Positions 52,757 to 61,769 are shown, numbered from the stretch's first letter. The stretch: 64,000 bases of DNA from Pararhodobacter oceanensis (GCF_003076755.1 NZ_QDKM01000008.1:1-64000); one strand, 5' to 3'. A program made the numbers and translations. The notes: generated from the letters alone by a model not told the origin.

Positions 52757-53986
52757 ATGACCGTGCAATCCACGCCCACCCCTGACGCAGCATTTGCCGC
52801 AGCACCCAATGCCGGCGCCGCCAACCCGCTGCGCACCCATTATACCGTCATTCTGGCGATCGCGCTGTGTCATTTCATCAATGATGTGATGCAATCGGTG
52901 CTGTCGGCCAGCTATCCGGTGATGCGCGATGAGTTCGGGCTGAGCTTCACCCAGATCGGGCTGATGTCGTTGGCCTTTATGGGCACCGCCTCGGTGTTGC
53001 AGCCACTGGTCGGCGTGATCACCGACAAACGCCCGTTTCCGCAGTCGCTGACCCTCGGCATGGGCAGCACGATGCTGGGTCTGTTGCTGCTGGCGAAAGC
53101 GCCGAACTATCCGCTGCTCTTGGCCGGCGCGGCGCTGATCGGCATCGGCTCGGCGGTGTTCCACCCCGAGGCCAGCCGCGTGGCGCGCGCCGCTGCCGGG
53201 CGGCGGTTCGGCACCGCGCAATCACTGTTTCAGGTCGGCGGCAATGCTGGTCATGCGGCGGGGCCATTGCTCGCGGCCTTTATCGTGGTGCCTCTGGGCC
53301 GCCCCTCGGTCGCGTGGTTTGCGGTGCTGGCGATGATCGGCATGACGATCCTGTCGCAGGTTGGCCGCTGGTATGCCAATCAAGAGCGCAACAAACGCAA
53401 GGCTGCCCCCGTTACCGGCAATGGATTGCCGCGGCGGCGGATTGTCATCACCATCTCGCTGCTGGCAATTCTGGTGTTCACCAAGAACGCCTATCTCGCC
53501 AGCATCAGCGCCTATTACACGTTTTTCCTGATCGAGCGCTTTGAGTTGGGCACCCAAGCCGCGCAGCTCATGCTGTTCCTGTTCCTCGCCTCCTCGGCGG
53601 CGGGGGTGATCATCGGCGGGCTTGTCGGCGACCGTATCGGCACCCGCGCGGTGATCTGGGTGTCGATCCTCGGGGTGCTGCCCTTCTCGCTGGCACTGCC
53701 GCATGTTGATCTGTTCTGGACCGGCGTGATGACCGTGTTCATCGGCGTGATTCTCTCCTCGGCCTTCCCCGCGATCATCGTCTTCGCGCAAGAGCTGGTG
53801 CCGGGGCGCGTCGGGCTGATCGCCGGTGTGTTCTTTGGCATGGCCTTTGGCATTGGCGGCATGGCGGCGGCGGGGCTGGGGGTGCTGGGCGATATCTACG
53901 GGATTGATTTCGTCTATCAGCTCTGCGCTTTCCTGCCCGCGCTGGGGATCTTTGCGATCTTTCTGCCGCGCTTGAGCCACGACTAG
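52757..53986 (+). CDS. MFS transporter, fosmidomycin-resistance (Fsr) type
   Basis: A 409-residue 12-helix carrier. HFINDVMQSVLSASYPVMRDEFGLSFTQIGLM near residues 37-68 is the Fsr hallmark, followed by GIGSAVFHPEASRVARAAAGRRFGTAQSLFQVGGNAGHAAGPLLAA. It should export small molecules; fosmidomycin-like phosphonates are the family's known substrate. The ATG at 52757 is preferred over frame extension to 52700. A TTGACA at 52700-52705 is a possible -35. It is convergent with lysR and divergent from tamA. Confidence 0.9.
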   Translation: MTVQSTPTPDAAFAAAPNAGAANPLRTHYTVILAIALCHFINDVMQSVLSASYPVMRDEFGLSFTQIGLMSLAFMGTASVLQPLVGVITDKRPFPQSLTLGMGSTMLGLLLLAKAPNYPLLLAGAALIGIGSAVFHPEASRVARAAAGRRFGTAQSLFQVGGNAGHAAGPLLAAFIVVPLGRPSVAWFAVLAMIGMTILSQVGRWYANQERNKRKAAPVTGNGLPRRRIVITISLLAILVFTKNAYLASISAYYTFFLIERFELGTQAAQLMLFLFLASSAAGVIIGGLVGDRIGTRAVIWVSILGVLPFSLALPHVDLFWTGVMTVFIGVILSSAFPAIIVFAQELVPGRVGLIAGVFFGMAFGIGGMAAAGLGVLGDIYGIDFVYQLCAFLPALGIFAIFLPRLSHD

Positions 53987-54010
53987 AACCCGCCCGAGGC
54001 CAAAGGCAAC

Positions 54011-54886
54011 TCAGGCCTTCGCCAGCCGCCGCAGCCAACGCACGAACAGCCGCGCGGAATGCGACAGCCCGTCGGGACGGGTGACAAGGTAATAGCCCAG
54101 CCCCTCGGGATCGCCCTCATGTAGTGAGATCAGCTGCCCCGAGGCCAGATCCGGCGCGACCAGCGTTTTCGCCTGCAAAGACACGCCCAATCCGGCGCGC
54201 ACCGCGCTGGCGACCAGCCCGTTATTGGCCATCTCGCGCGCGCCAATGGCTTTGAAATCAACCCCGATTGCCTTGCCCCAGATTTGCTGTTCCGAGGAAG
54301 CGCCCGAGAAAAACCAATCCTGTCCGGTCAGTTTCAATAACCCCTTGAGGTCTCGCGCCTTGGTGAAATGCGGCGCCGCGACCACGACAAACGCGCTCAG
54401 GGCCAAGGGTTCGGCCTGCAGCCCCGGCCAGTCACCGCCACCAAAGCGGATCGCCACGTCAATGCCGTCGCGGCGGAAATCGGTCAAAGTGACACCGGGA
54501 ACAAGCCGCACTTCGATCTCGGGATGCGCGGCCCAGAACCCGCCCATCCGCGGCATCAACCAGGCCTCGGCAAAGGACGGGGTCAGCGCCACCACCACCG
54601 GTCGCACCGCGTTGCGGTCGCGCAGCGCGCTCACCCCATCGGCGATACGCGCAAAGCCTTCGCCCAGCGCAATCGCCAGTTCATGCCCCGCCTCGGTCAG
54701 CTGCATCCCCTGCCCCTCGCGCCGCGCCAGCACCTCGCCAAAGTCAGCCTCAAGGGCGCGCAGATGCTGCGAGACGGCGGCATGGGTGACATTCAGCTCG
54801 CGCGCCGCCGCCGACAGGCTGCCATGGCGCGCCAAAGCATCGAAAGCACGCAGCGCCGCAAGTGAGGGGATAGAGCGCCAATCCAT
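54011..54886 (-). CDS. LysR-family regulator (GcvA-like)
   Basis: A 291-residue regulator. The N-terminal HTH is SLAALRAFDALARHGSLSAAARELNVTHAAVSQHLRALE (about residues 7-46), with VTHAAVSQ characteristic of the GcvA/AmpR branch. The effector domain follows (VRLVPGVTLTDFRRDGIDVAIRFG and GLVASAVRAGLGVSL). LysR proteins commonly control the divergent gene, here a 51-codon ORF with a strong ribosome site starting 102 bases away. The start is Met6 of the longer frame (54901), as the family begins a few residues before IPSL. Confidence 0.9.
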   Translation of the reverse strand: MDWRSIPSLAALRAFDALARHGSLSAAARELNVTHAAVSQHLRALEADFGEVLARREGQGMQLTEAGHELAIALGEGFARIADGVSALRDRNAVRPVVVALTPSFAEAWLMPRMGGFWAAHPEIEVRLVPGVTLTDFRRDGIDVAIRFGGGDWPGLQAEPLALSAFVVVAAPHFTKARDLKGLLKLTGQDWFFSGASSEQQIWGKAIGVDFKAIGAREMANNGLVASAVRAGLGVSLQAKTLVAPDLASGQLISLHEGDPEGLGYYLVTRPDGLSHSARLFVRWLRRLAKA

Positions 54887-54988
54887 GGTGAATGTTAGCA
54901 CCGCTTACAGCGCAAAAACAATACAGACTCGCGAATATGGCCGGGTTGCGCGATAGAGAGCGCATCAACTCAACACTGGAGGACGGCT

Positions 54989-55144
54989 ATGTTTGGAATT
55001 CTCAGCTCAACGATCCGCGTTGCAACCCTGACCCATTCGCGCACAAAGGCCGACCATGTGGCCCTGAAGGCCCCGCGCGACGCTCACGCCGAGCGCAGCG
55101 AGAGCCTGACCGAGGCCCACAAGCCAGTAGCGGCGCAGGGCTGA
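54989..55144 (+). CDS. Predicted 51-residue protein divergent from lysR
   Basis: A short ORF starting MFGILSSTIRVATLTHS and ending in a polar, Ala/Glu/Lys-rich tail (SESLTEAHKPVAAQG). The first 15 residues are hydrophobic and could form an amphipathic or membrane-associated helix; the rest is probably disordered. A GGAGGA ribosome site is 6 bases before the ATG, and a Rho-independent terminator begins 51 bases after the stop. It lies divergently from lysR. No known family recognised; function unknown. Confidence 0.6.
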   Translation: MFGILSSTIRVATLTHSRTKADHVALKAPRDAHAERSESLTEAHKPVAAQG

Positions 55145-55194
55145 AAGCTCAGTTAACGAACCTGTTTGGCAACTTGCAGGGATATATCGACGGG

Positions 55195-55228
55195 TGGCGG
55201 CGGGCTTAGGGTCCGACCGCCATTTTTT
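55195..55228 (+). terminator. Rho-independent terminator after the 51-codon ORF
   Basis: TGGCGG-CGG pairs with CCG-A-CCGCCA (9 bp, one bulged A), followed by six T. It separates the small ORF from the ahcY leader. Confidence 0.85.
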
Positions 55229-55291
55229 CGTGCCGTATCACCGACCTTGCGGCACGCCCGTAGCGCTCTATTGCCGCAAAGGGGTGGCAAT
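55229..55291 (+). promoter_or_regulatory. ahcY leader with two hairpins
   Basis: Between the terminator and ahcY are a 7-bp hairpin CGTGCCG/CGGCACG (55229-55256, 14-base loop) and a 6-bp hairpin ATTGCC/GGCAAT (55270-55291). Genes for S-adenosylhomocysteinase are often under SAH riboswitches, but I do not see the conserved SAH-riboswitch segments I know. The structure is reported as seen; some of it may belong to the promoter rather than the mRNA. Confidence 0.4.
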
Positions 55292-55332
55292 GGTATCCCA
55301 CGGTCAAATATTTGTATCAACAGGAGCCCGCG

Positions 55333-56739
55333 ATGTCGGCGGATTATGTAGTTAAAGATATCTCCCTTGCCGATTTTGGCCGCAAGGAATTGGATATCGC
55401 GGAAACCGAAATGCCCGGCCTGATGGCCTGCCGCGAGGAATTCGGCACCTCGAAGCCGCTGAAAGGCGCGCGGATCGTCGGCTCTCTGCATATGACCATC
55501 CAAACCGCGGTGCTGATTGAGACGCTGGTCTCTCTGGGCGCGGATGTCCGCTGGGCCTCGTGCAATATCTTCTCGACCCAAGACCACGCCGCCGCCGCGA
55601 TTGCCGCCGGTGGCACGCCGGTCTTCGCGATCAAGGGCCAGTCGCTGGTCGAACATTGGGACTACCTCGACCGCTCGTTCCAGTTTGCCGAGAATGCAGA
55701 CGGCATCGGCGCCAATATGATCCTCGATGATGGCGGCGACGCGACGCTCTATGTCCTTCTCGGTGCTCGGGTTGAGGCCGGTGAGGATGATCTGATCGCG
55801 GTGCCCACCTCGGAAGAGGAAGAGGCGATCTTCGCGCAGATCAGAAAGCGCATGGCGCAAAGCCCCGGCTGGTTCACCAAGACCCGCGACGCGATCATCG
55901 GTGTCTCCGAGGAAACCACCACCGGCGTGCACCGGCTCTATGAGCTGCACAAAAACGGCCAGCTGCCCTTCCCCGCGATCAACGTCAACGATTCCGTCAC
56001 CAAGTCGAAATTCGACAATAAATACGGCTGTAAGGAATCGCTGGTCGACGGTATCCGCCGCGCCACCGACACGATGATGGCCGGTAAGGTCGCCGTTGTC
56101 TGCGGTTACGGCGATGTCGGCAAAGGCTCGGCGGCGTCTTTGGCCGGGGCCGGTGCCCGTGTGAAAGTCACCGAGATCGACCCGATCTGCGCCCTGCAAG
56201 CCGCAATGGACGGATTCGAAGTGGTGCGGCTTGAGGATGTCGCCGGTGAGGCGGATATCTTCATCACCACCACCGGCAATAAGGACGTGATCCGCATCGA
56301 GCATATGCGCCAGATGAAGGATATGGCGATCGTCGGCAACATCGGCCATTTCGACAATGAAATTCAGGTCGCGGCGCTGAAGAACCACAAATGGACCAAC
56401 GTCAAGGATCAGGTGGATATGATCGAGATGCCCTCGGGCAATCGCATGATCCTCTTGTCGCAAGGCCGCCTGTTGAACCTCGGCAACGCCACCGGCCACC
56501 CCAGCTTTGTGATGTCGGCGAGCTTCACCAATCAGGTGCTGGCGCAGATCGAGCTGTTCACCAAGCCGGACGACTATGCGCCCGGTGTCTATATCTTGCC
56601 CAAGCATCTGGATGAAAAGGTCGCGCGGCTGCATCTGGCGAAGGTTGGCGCCAAGCTGACCGAACTCGCGCCCGAACAGGCCGCCTATATCGGGGTCACG
56701 CCCGAGGGTCCGTTCAAGCCCGAGCATTACCGCTACTGA
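55333..56739 (+). CDS. ahcY: Adenosylhomocysteinase
   Basis: A 468-residue NAD-dependent enzyme that splits S-adenosylhomocysteine into adenosine and homocysteine, clearing the product of methylation reactions. Signatures are [30 protein letters not shown] (substrate loop), [17 protein letters not shown], the NAD motif [22 protein letters not shown] (about 257-278) and [15 protein letters not shown]. The bacterial insert of about 40 residues is present, and the C-terminal FKPEHYRY is invariant in the family. CAGGAGC precedes the ATG at 55333. Terminated at 56747. Confidence 0.97.
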   Translation: MSADYVVKDISLADFGRKELDIAETEMPGLMACREEFGTSKPLKGARIVGSLHMTIQTAVLIETLVSLGADVRWASCNIFSTQDHAAAAIAAGGTPVFAIKGQSLVEHWDYLDRSFQFAENADGIGANMILDDGGDATLYVLLGARVEAGEDDLIAVPTSEEEEAIFAQIRKRMAQSPGWFTKTRDAIIGVSEETTTGVHRLYELHKNGQLPFPAINVNDSVTKSKFDNKYGCKESLVDGIRRATDTMMAGKVAVVCGYGDVGKGSAASLAGAGARVKVTEIDPICALQAAMDGFEVVRLEDVAGEADIFITTTGNKDVIRIEHMRQMKDMAIVGNIGHFDNEIQVAALKNHKWTNVKDQVDMIEMPSGNRMILLSQGRLLNLGNATGHPSFVMSASFTNQVLAQIELFTKPDDYAPGVYILPKHLDEKVARLHLAKVGAKLTELAPEQAAYIGVTPEGPFKPEHYRY

Positions 56740-56746
56740 GTTCAAG

Positions 56747-56768
56747 GGGAGGCTTCGGCCTCCCTTTT
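56747..56768 (+). terminator. ahcY terminator
   Basis: GGGAGGC/GCCTCCC stem with a TTCG loop, then TTTTCTT, 8 bases beyond the ahcY stop. Confidence 0.93.
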
Positions 56769-56826
56769 CTTATTGGGCGAGCCGCACATCGCCATTGCTC
56801 CTGACCTAGCCATGTCGCGCAACAGA

Positions 56827-57213
56827 GCACATCGCCAGACCGCGGGATGGCGACCGGACGTGGAAGCGGTGCACTTTATGGTGCGTTCCACTTCCAACTT
56901 CCAAGCGGAGCGCCAACCCTAGCCATATCGCCAGCCCCGTGGGCGGTCTGGCGATGTGCGGCGGCTAACGCCTTGATTCCGCACAGGGCAAATATCCAAC
57001 GATGACAAAGCCATACCGCGGGATGGCGACCCGACGCTAAAGCGGCGCGTTTTTTGGTGCGCTCCACTCCCAACATTCAAGCGGAGCACCAACCCCAGCC
57101 AAATCGCCAGCCCCGGGGGCGGTCCCCGCTCTCGGCGATTTTCCACAGAAAATCACCTGCCGCGTAAATGGGACGATGCGCGGCGGCTGCGCCTTGACTC
57201 CGCGCGGGGCAAA
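56827..57213. repeat. Intergenic repeat block: two diverged copies with a 17-bp inverted repeat
   Basis: This gene-free stretch holds two related units, 56839-56992 and 57015-57213, both starting ACCGCGGGATGGCGACC. They share AAGCGGAGC-CCAACC, AGCCA-ATCGCCAGCCCC, GGGCGGT, GCGGCGGCT and GGGCAAA in the same order. Unit 2 carries about 50 extra bases including GATTTT-N6-AAAATC. Unit 1 overlaps a perfect 17-bp inverted repeat, 56827-56843 and 56943-56959 (GCACATCGCCAGACCGC and complement), so about 130 bases can fold into one long hairpin. Minus-strand frames across the units look like genes but follow the repeat and are not called. Confidence 0.75.
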
Positions 57214-57291
57214 ACTCCGCCATCCGATTGCCCCCACGTCCGCGCTTGGCTAACCTGCCCCGAACCGGCAACCCACAGGCGGACCCCAGAC

Positions 57292-58032
57292 ATGCGCAGC
57301 TACGCGATCGGCGATATCCACGGACATCTCGACCTGCTCCACCTCGCCCACAAGCGGATCGAGGCCGACCGCGCCCGCACCGGCGACGCCGAAGCGCCGG
57401 TGCTGCATCTCGGGGATCTCGTCGACCGCGGCCCGAACTCGCGCGGGGTGATCGAGACGCTCCTCGCCGGGCAGATCGCCGGCAAGCCCTGGATCGTGCT
57501 GCGCGGCAATCACGACACGATGTTTGCGCGCTTCCCCGATGGCTACCGCGATCCGGTGCTGCGTGAGGGGCTGGACTACCTGCACCAGAACATCGGGGGC
57601 AGCACGACGCTGGCAGAATACGGGATCGACCTCTCCGAGGGCCGCCCGATTGCCGATATCCAGACCGAAGCGCGCGAGAAAATCCCCAATGAACACCGCA
57701 GCTTCCTGCTTGACGCGCCGCTCTATCACCGCCGCGGGCCGGTGCTCTATGTCCATGCCGGCATCCGCCCCGAGCGCGCGCTGCAAGACCAGACCGAAGC
57801 CGACCTCTGCTGGATCCGCAAACCCTTCCACGACTATACCGACCCGCATCCCTGGCTGGTCATTCACGGCCATACGCCGGTGCCCGAGCCGCGCCACTAC
57901 GGCAACCGCGTCAATATCGACAGCGGCGCGGCCTTTGGCGGGCCACTGACCGCGATTGTGGTGGAAAGCACCACGCATGGCACCGAAGTCTACCTTTTGA
58001 CCAACACTGGCCGCACCCTCCTGACCCCGTAA
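57292..58032 (+). CDS. PPP-family metallophosphatase
   Basis: A 246-residue calcineurin-like phosphatase. All metal-site motifs are present: GDIHGH (residues 7-12), GDLVDRGPNSRGV (about 41-53), RGNHD (about 72-76), the His of VHAG, and the final HGHT. Closest in layout to bacterial serine/threonine protein phosphatases and symmetrical diadenosine tetraphosphatases of about 240-280 residues; which activity it has is unclear. The ATG at 57292 starts the conserved MRSYAIGDIHG, so longer upstream frames are rejected. It precedes motB on the same strand. Confidence 0.9.
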   Translation: MRSYAIGDIHGHLDLLHLAHKRIEADRARTGDAEAPVLHLGDLVDRGPNSRGVIETLLAGQIAGKPWIVLRGNHDTMFARFPDGYRDPVLREGLDYLHQNIGGSTTLAEYGIDLSEGRPIADIQTEAREKIPNEHRSFLLDAPLYHRRGPVLYVHAGIRPERALQDQTEADLCWIRKPFHDYTDPHPWLVIHGHTPVPEPRHYGNRVNIDSGAAFGGPLTAIVVESTTHGTEVYLLTNTGRTLLTP

Positions 58033-58037
58033 AGCGC

Positions 58038-58052
58038 TTAACGTCGGATTCA
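58038..58052 (+). promoter_or_regulatory. CtrA-like box upstream of motB
   Basis: TTAA-N7-TTCA, one mismatch from the CtrA half-site pair TTAA-N7-TTAA, 48 bases before the motB ATG. CtrA controls flagellar genes in many alphaproteobacteria including Rhodobacteraceae. Confidence 0.45.
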
Positions 58053-58099
58053 CTTCTCGCTGCTAGACCGGCAGTCGGGTGAACCGAAAGGGTGAGGGA

Positions 58100-58894
58100 A
58101 TGAGCCGACAACCGAATGTCGCGCCAGTGATCATCAAGCGCAAAAAGATCGTCAAAAGCAGCGGCCACCACGGTGGCGCATGGAAGGTTGCATACGCAGA
58201 CTTCGTCACCGCGATGATGGCGTTTTTCCTGATGATGTGGCTGCTGGGCGCAACAACCGAATCGCAACGCCGCGGGCTGGCGGATTACTTCAATCCGTCG
58301 ATACCGGTGCACCGGATTTCTTCGGGCGGGGACGGGATGTTCGGCGGCACCGACATTGAACGGCGCGATCAATTGGGCCCCGAATCGCCCCCGACCACCG
58401 ATGCCGACGCGGACAGCGACATGCAGGCCGAGGCGGAATCATTTGAAAATGTCACCCAGCAGCTCAGCGGTTTGGGCGGTGAAAGCCCGGTGCTTGATCA
58501 GGCGCTGCGCCACATCATCACCCGCCAGACCGACGAGGGGCTGGTGCTGGAACTCTTCGACCTGCCGGGCATGCCGCTATTCGACGGTGACAGCGATGAG
58601 CCGACAGCGGTCATGCGCCAGATCAGCTCGATCCTCACGCAGGTTTTCTCGATTGTTGTCAATGATCTGGCGATTGAGGGCCATACCCGCAGCTATACCG
58701 TCGTGCAGGCCAGCGATCCGCGTTGGGCGCTATCCTCAGCGCGCGCAGATCAGGTGCGGCGGATGCTCGGCGAGTCGGGGTTTGATCCGGCCCGCGTCGC
58801 CCGTGTCACCGGCCATGCCGACCGGCGTCCGGCGGTGTCAAACCCGATGGCGGTGCGCAACAACCGTCTGGAACTGATCCTGCTCAGGAACTGA
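58100..58894 (+). CDS. motB: Flagellar motor protein MotB
   Basis: A 264-residue stator subunit. The N-terminal segment GGAWKVAYADFVTAMMAFFLMMWLLGA (about 26-52) is the single membrane helix, with Asp in YADF as the proton-binding residue. An acidic linker (DADADSDMQAEAE) follows, then the OmpA-like peptidoglycan-binding domain (DLAIEGHTRSYTV, RADQVRRMLGESGFDPARV, NNRLELILL). MotA is not adjacent. The ATG at 58100 has GGGTGAGGG upstream, while 58079 adds seven unsupported residues. First gene of the motB-flgEKLI run. Confidence 0.94.
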   Translation: MSRQPNVAPVIIKRKKIVKSSGHHGGAWKVAYADFVTAMMAFFLMMWLLGATTESQRRGLADYFNPSIPVHRISSGGDGMFGGTDIERRDQLGPESPPTTDADADSDMQAEAESFENVTQQLSGLGGESPVLDQALRHIITRQTDEGLVLELFDLPGMPLFDGDSDEPTAVMRQISSILTQVFSIVVNDLAIEGHTRSYTVVQASDPRWALSSARADQVRRMLGESGFDPARVARVTGHADRRPAVSNPMAVRNNRLELILLRN

Positions 58895-58915
58895 ATGCGG
58901 GTAAATCGAGCGCCG

Positions 58916-58931
58916 TTAGTCAGCCATTAAC
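58916..58931 (+). promoter_or_regulatory. CtrA-like box upstream of flgE
   Basis: TTAG-N7-TTAAC (58916-58931), one mismatch from the CtrA consensus with the correct 7-base spacing, 55 bases before the flgE ATG. Confidence 0.55.
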
Positions 58932-58986
58932 GCCCTTCGGTCAAACTCGCCCCAATCGTTTCGCATCAGCACGAAAGGCTAACGCC

Positions 58987-60309
58987 ATGTCCACACTTTA
59001 TTCCTCGTTCAATGCCGGTATTTCGGGGCTGAACGCGAACGCCACGCGTTTGTCGGCGATCTCTGACAATATCGCGAATACCGGCACCATCGGCTATAAA
59101 CGGGTCGTCGCCTCATTTGATTCGATGGTCGTCTCGGGCTCGCATTACGGCCCCTATATTGCCGGTGGCGTGCGCGCGTCGACGACACGACTGGTGGATG
59201 AACGCGGCGCGGTGACCGGCAGCTCCAACGCCACGGATCTCGCGGTCAGCGGGCGCGGCTTTTTGCCGGTAACCACCAGCACGGCGCTGAACTCGGGCGA
59301 CACCAATCTTCCGTTGATGCTGATGTCGACCGGCTCGTTCCGCCCCGATGCCGACGGCATGCTGCGCAATCCCGCAGGCATGGTGCTCTTGGGCTGGCCG
59401 GCGAATTCCGATGGCACCATCGGCACTTTCGCCCGCGATACTATCGGCGGGTTGGAGCCGATCCGGATCAATTCCAACCAATTCGCCTCGGACCCGACCA
59501 CGCGGGTCACCGTGCGAGCCAACCTGCCCTCAACCAGCACCCATCTCGGTGCCAATGCCTCTCCGCAAAACGTTTCGATGGAGTATTACACCCCGATGGG
59601 CACCACAGAAACGCTCAACATGGAGTTTAAGCCGGTCGAGCCGGTGCCTCCGTTGACCGGCGCTTCGAATGAATGGGAGGCTACGGTCACTGATCCGAAA
59701 ACCGGCATGCCTTTGGGTGAATACATCGTAACCTTCGACGATACGCCACCGAATGCCGGACGGATCTCGTCGGTCACCCCGTCGGGCACCAACCCCGGAG
59801 GCCCCTATGATCCGGCCACCGGCGAATTCACCGTGACCATCGACGGGCAGGATATCGCGATGAATATCGGCATGCCCAATGACGCCGACGGCATCACCCA
59901 GATGGCGGATAACTTCGTGCCGGTCTCGATCGACCGTGACGGCTCCCCCGTGCAATCGCTGGCCGGTGTGCAGGTCGATCCCAATGGCTACGTCAACGCC
60001 TATTACGATTCCGGCCTGATCCGCACCATCGCGCAGATCCCGCTGGTCGATGTGCCCAACCCGAACGGCCTGCAGGCGCTCGACAATCAGGCGTATCGCG
60101 TCTCGCCCGATAGCGGCTCGATGTTCCTTTGGGATGCGGGCGACGGGCCGACCGGCGAGATTGCCGGCTTTGCCCGTGAGGAATCGACCACCGACGTCGC
60201 GGCAGAGCTGACCAATATGATCCAGACCCAACGCGCCTATTCATCGAACGCCAAGGTGATCCAGACGGTCGACGAGATGCTGCAAGAAACCACCAATATC
60301 AAACGCTAA
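58987..60309 (+). CDS. flgE: Flagellar hook protein FlgE
   Basis: A 440-residue subunit of the curved hook that joins basal body and filament. The N-terminal rod-family motif LYSSFNAGISGLNANATRLSAISDNIANTGTIGYK (residues 3-37) and the C-terminal VAAELTNMIQTQRAYSSNAKVIQTVDEMLQETTNIKR form the coiled-coil D0 domain. The central part is the FlgE D1/D2 region. No signal peptide, as expected for a type III flagellar export substrate. A CtrA-like box is upstream, and flgK follows after 18 bases. Confidence 0.95.
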   Translation: MSTLYSSFNAGISGLNANATRLSAISDNIANTGTIGYKRVVASFDSMVVSGSHYGPYIAGGVRASTTRLVDERGAVTGSSNATDLAVSGRGFLPVTTSTALNSGDTNLPLMLMSTGSFRPDADGMLRNPAGMVLLGWPANSDGTIGTFARDTIGGLEPIRINSNQFASDPTTRVTVRANLPSTSTHLGANASPQNVSMEYYTPMGTTETLNMEFKPVEPVPPLTGASNEWEATVTDPKTGMPLGEYIVTFDDTPPNAGRISSVTPSGTNPGGPYDPATGEFTVTIDGQDIAMNIGMPNDADGITQMADNFVPVSIDRDGSPVQSLAGVQVDPNGYVNAYYDSGLIRTIAQIPLVDVPNPNGLQALDNQAYRVSPDSGSMFLWDAGDGPTGEIAGFAREESTTDVAAELTNMIQTQRAYSSNAKVIQTVDEMLQETTNIKR

Positions 60310-60327
60310 CCCTGAACGGAGGCTGCG

Positions 60328-61767
60328 ATGAGTATCTCCAGCGCCCTATATAATGCCGCATCCGGCCTGACCGCATCGGCCCGCGCGGTGCAGGTCGTCT
60401 CGTCAAATGTGGCCAATGCGATGACCGAAGGCTACGCCGCGCGGCAACTTGAGCTGAGCGCCTCCTCGCTGGGCGGCGTCGGCCAAGGGGTGCGGATTGC
60501 CGGTGTCACGCGGCGGGTCGATCCCATTCTTCTGGACCTGACCCGCGCCGCACAGGCCGGATCGCAGGCCAGTTCCGCCCGCGCCGGTTTCTGGCAGAGC
60601 TTTGAGGCGCAGATCGGCCAGCCGGGCGCGGGGCTGTCGCAAGCGCTGGCGGGGTTTGACAGCGCCCTGGTCGAGGCCAGCGACCGCCCCGATCTCGACA
60701 GCCGCCTGTCCGCCGTCGTCACCAGCGCCAGCCAGCTTGCCGCCAAACTCAATGGGATCAGCGCCTCGGTGCAGGTACAGCGCGGCAATGCCGATGCTGC
60801 CATCGCCCGTGATGTCGAGACGCTGAATGCCGGTCTGGCGCAGATCGACACGCTGAACGCCTCGATTGTCAAAACCCGCGCCGCCGGGCAATCGACGCTG
60901 GGGCTCGAGGATGAGCGTCAGGCGATAATTTCAACCCTGTCCGAAATCGTGCCGATCCGCGAATACCCGCGCGATAACGGGCGTGTCACCCTCTACACCG
61001 CGGGCGGGCAATTGCTGCTTGATCTCGAACCGCAGAAACTGGGTTTTTCCGCCGCCTCGACGATGAGCGCCGGACAAACGGTCGCCACCGGTCTTTCGGG
61101 GCTGACGGTGAACGGGCATCCCGTCGACACCGGACCGAACGGCGCCTTCAAGGGTGGCCGTCTGGCCGCGAATTTCGCCATCCGCGATGAGGACGGGGTG
61201 CGCGCCCAGAATGATCTCGATTTGCTGGCCGGCGATCTGATCTCGCGCTTTGATGACCCTGCCACCGATCCGACCCTCACCGCCGGAGCGCCCGGCTTGT
61301 TCACCGATGCCGGTGCCGCGCTGACCACCCCGGCCCCTGTCGGCCTCGCCGCACGGGTTTCGGTGAACGATCTGGTTCTGCCCGACGGACATAACGAGCT
61401 ATGGCGTGTGCGTGACGGGCTTGGCGCCGCAGCGACGCCCGGCGCGGTCGGCGACGCCAGCCAGATCCACAATCTGATCGACGCGCTCGAGCGCTCGATC
61501 GCGCCCGCCCCCGGTTCGGCGCAGCAGAATTTTGCCAATACTTTGGGCAGTTTTTCGGCAGAAACCTCACAGCACCGCCACCAATTCGAAGTTACCGCCA
61601 CCCATAGCGCCACCCATGCCAGCGAATTGACCGAGCAAATGTTGGCCCAAGGCGTTGATACGGATGCGGAAATGCAGCGCTTGCTGCAGATCGAACAGGC
61701 CTATGCGGCCAATGCACAAGTGATCAGCACCGCCGACGCCATGCTGCGCCGCTTGTTGGAGATTTAA
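60328..61767 (+). CDS. flgK: Flagellar hook-associated protein FlgK
   Basis: A 479-residue junction protein (HAP1) between hook and filament. The N-terminus SSALYNAASGLTASARAVQVVSSNVANAMTEGYAAR and the C-terminus LLQIEQAYAANAQVISTADAMLRRLLEI are the family-conserved coiled-coil ends. The centre is variable. Slightly short but within the range of Rhodobacteraceae proteins. GGAGGC precedes the ATG, and flgL starts 2 bases after the stop. Confidence 0.94.
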   Translation: MSISSALYNAASGLTASARAVQVVSSNVANAMTEGYAARQLELSASSLGGVGQGVRIAGVTRRVDPILLDLTRAAQAGSQASSARAGFWQSFEAQIGQPGAGLSQALAGFDSALVEASDRPDLDSRLSAVVTSASQLAAKLNGISASVQVQRGNADAAIARDVETLNAGLAQIDTLNASIVKTRAAGQSTLGLEDERQAIISTLSEIVPIREYPRDNGRVTLYTAGGQLLLDLEPQKLGFSAASTMSAGQTVATGLSGLTVNGHPVDTGPNGAFKGGRLAANFAIRDEDGVRAQNDLDLLAGDLISRFDDPATDPTLTAGAPGLFTDAGAALTTPAPVGLAARVSVNDLVLPDGHNELWRVRDGLGAAATPGAVGDASQIHNLIDALERSIAPAPGSAQQNFANTLGSFSAETSQHRHQFEVTATHSATHASELTEQMLAQGVDTDAEMQRLLQIEQAYAANAQVISTADAMLRRLLEI

Positions 61768-61769
61768 CT

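Noticed and set aside
55153-56745. 530-codon minus-strand ORF opposite ahcY
   Set aside because: ahcY is certain; the antisense frame has no recognisable motif.
56876-57271. Several minus-strand ORFs of 64-75 codons between ahcY and the phosphatase gene
   Set aside because: They follow the two repeat units (GAGD-ARVGAPL and GAGD-AGVGAPL), overlap one another in different frames and lack ribosome sites.
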